NCBI RefSeq assembly: GCF_037975245.1
Contig: NC_092579.1
Span: forward strand, 26,897,666 to 26,957,665
Length of the DNA stretch: 60,000 nt
Source of the DNA: Apostichopus japonicus
Taxonomy: Eukaryota > Echinodermata > Holothuroidea > Aspidochirotida > Stichopodidae
Direction: 5' to 3'
A program made the translations under genes and the position numbers. The notes under the pieces were generated by a model that saw only the letters and a program-made list of their open reading frames with translations, ran no database searches and was not told the origin of the DNA. The number at the start of each line of letters is the position of its first letter. The stretch's first letter is position 1. Shown piece by piece: positions 59,987-60,000 of this stretch.

Positions 59987-60000
59987 GCAAAGCACAACTC

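Overview
This is eukaryotic, AT-rich, intron-rich animal DNA. It carries three recognisable genes spread over many exons: SLC26A11 on the + strand (CDS 1527-25784), ARL16 on the - strand (CDS 41831 down to 36424) and HGS/Hrs on the + strand (CDS 42419-58496). Introns of 0.1-7 kb packed with SINEs, MITE-like elements, minisatellites and (AT)n tracts, with protein sequences clearly orthologous to vertebrate ones, suggest a marine invertebrate deuterostome. An echinoderm, perhaps a sea cucumber, is my best guess from general character; the species cannot be fixed from the sequence.

Layout. 1-1393: upstream flank or 5' non-coding sequence. 1394-25784: SLC26A11, 15 coding exons with consistent splice phases, 635 aa, ending in a STAS domain. 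Its introns hold GACA/GATA, 63-bp, 29-bp and 132-bp tandem arrays, a 124-bp spacer-free palindrome, a tRNA-derived SINE family and long (AT)n runs. 25785-36423: intergenic. It contains a degenerate GATCATGCC array, a repeat with perfect DR1 motifs, and a roughly 1.2-kb unit present three times in a row. One unit copy is interrupted by a 615-bp hAT-like element with an 8-bp target-site duplication and another by a 175-bp insert with a 12-bp duplication. Two decayed copies of the ARL16 last exon lie just downstream of ARL16. 36424-41831: ARL16. 41832-42418: a 587-bp head-to-head interval, probably a shared bidirectional promoter. 42419-58496: HGS, 17 coding exons, 788 aa; intron 5 hosts a deleted Ty3/Gypsy retrotransposon with two 497-bp, nearly identical LTRs. 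58497-60000: 3' UTR/flank with a possible terminal exon of a convergent gene at the edge.

Functionally, HGS is the ESCRT-0 subunit that sorts ubiquitinated endosomal cargo, ARL16 is a divergent small GTPase of the ARF family, and SLC26A11 is an anion (sulfate/chloride) transporter of membranes including the lysosome. The head-to-head ARL16-HGS pair matches the arrangement I know from human 17q25.3, and SLC26A11 lies on the same human chromosome arm, so the window looks like a piece of an ancient linkage group. I did not find a convincing new multi-gene system. The most unusual items are the repeat-encoded open frames, the exon-derived tandem copies, the large palindrome and the hammerhead-like insert.
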